A DNA stretch of 6,211 nucleotides, taken from the NCBI GenBank assembly GCA_900313265.1, contig OMRN01000442.1, positions 1 through 6,211 on the forward strand. Reading direction: 5' to 3'. Position 1 is the stretch's first letter; every line of letters begins with the position of its first letter. Source of the stretch: an uncultured Lachnospiraceae bacterium. GTDB lineage: Bacteria > Bacillota > Clostridia > Lachnospirales > Lachnospiraceae. Positions 5,671 through 6,211 of the stretch are shown piece by piece. The notes below the pieces were generated by a model. The model was given only the letters and a program-made list of their open reading frames with translations, searched no databases and had not been told where the DNA came from. Both the position numbers and the translations under genes were made by a program.

Positions 5671-6211
5671 TTACCAGATTACGGACTCCCTTCCCTGTTC
5701 TTCATTCTTCACAGTGAACGCCAGACTGATTAATACAAATAACATCAGAGCAAAGGACAGTCCGGATCCCATATGCCAGTCATTGCCCGTTGTAAATTCC
5801 TGTTCGATGATATTTCCGATCAGCTGCAGTTTTCCGCCGCCCAGGATATCGGATATAACAAAGGATGTCATCGAAGGCACAAAAACCATAACCGTACCGC
5901 TAAGCAGTCCCGGCAGGGAAAGCGGAAAAATCACTTTCCAGAAAACCGTGAAACTGCCCGCTCCGAGATCCTTCGCCGCCTCGATCAAATCCTCGTTAAT
6001 CTCCATAATCGCCGTATAAACCGGCAGTATCATATACGGCAGATAATCATATACAACACCGATCATAATCGCCGCCGGTGTATTGGCAATCTGTACGCCC
6101 GGCAATCCGAGTTTCGTAAGAAAAAGATTTAAAATTCCGTTATTGGAAAGAATAATCTGCCAGGCAAGAATACGGAGAATAAAATTCATCCACATGGGAA
6201 GAATGATAATA
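5671..6211 (-). CDS. potB: Spermidine/putrescine ABC transporter permease PotB (5' part cut by window edge)
   Basis: The reading frame stays open to the right edge, giving 179 C-terminal residues; the family has about 275, so roughly the first 95 are missing. The ATG at 6195 is internal: codons upstream of it read IIILP, continuing the conserved PotB stretch LPMWMNFILRILAW. Other landmarks are YDYLPYMILPVYTAIME (visible residues 54-70), the EAA loop EAAKDLGAGSFTVFWKVIFP (78-97) that contacts the PotA ATPase, and SFVISDILGGGKLQLIGNII (116-135), which is typical of PotB. Four membrane segments are visible. It pairs with PotC as the transport channel. potA would be expected just upstream, beyond the window. 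The last residues (GRESVIW) run to 1 nt before potC, so the two are translationally coupled. Confidence 0.94.
   Translation of the reverse strand, partial: IIILPMWMNFILRILAWQIILSNNGILNLFLTKLGLPGVQIANTPAAIMIGVVYDYLPYMILPVYTAIMEINEDLIEAAKDLGAGSFTVFWKVIFPLSLPGLLSGTVMVFVPSMTSFVISDILGGGKLQLIGNIIEQEFTTGNDWHMGSGLSFALMLFVLISLAFTVKNEEQGRESVIW

Overview
The window reads as low-GC Firmicutes chromosome, most likely Clostridia and perhaps Lachnospiraceae. That rests on strong AGGAGG ribosome binding sites, a Gram-positive type lipoprotein, an ECF-type vitamin S-component, and a yloU-yloV pair (Asp23/Gls24 protein followed by a DAK2-domain protein). The genus is a guess. All seven supported genes lie on the minus strand, so transcription runs from right to left, and there is almost no non-coding DNA.

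Right part (about 6211 to 3790): the end of a spermidine/putrescine ABC transporter operon. It holds potB (permease, 5' end cut by the window edge), potC (second permease) and potD (substrate-binding lipoprotein). Junctions are 1 and 2 nt. The ATPase gene potA is not in the window and would be expected further right.

Middle (3757 to 665): two more genes follow in the same direction. The first encodes an unusual 792-residue protein with an N-terminal GNAT acetyltransferase fold, a long uncharacterised middle, a charged helical stretch and two C-terminal membrane helices. It starts 32 nt after potD. The second, 3 nt further on, encodes a six-helix membrane protein that resembles the thiamine S-component ThiT but seems to have lost some thiamine-contacting residues. 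The spacing suggests that potB-potC-potD-GNAT-thiT is one transcription unit. The inference is a module for taking up, and possibly acetylating or sensing, small cationic compounds. This is not proven by sequence.

Left part (664 to 1): a 67-nt gap carries a good promoter and ribosome binding site for a separate housekeeping pair. The pair is an Asp23/Gls24 family protein and, 4 nt later, a DAK2-domain fatty-acid-kinase-like protein (YloV/FakA) that runs off the left edge. No RNA genes, mobile elements, CRISPR arrays or convincing rho-independent terminators were seen, and no gene-free stretch exceeds 67 nt.

The most interesting item is the GNAT/membrane fusion protein in the polyamine operon. 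The divergent ThiT-like protein comes second.
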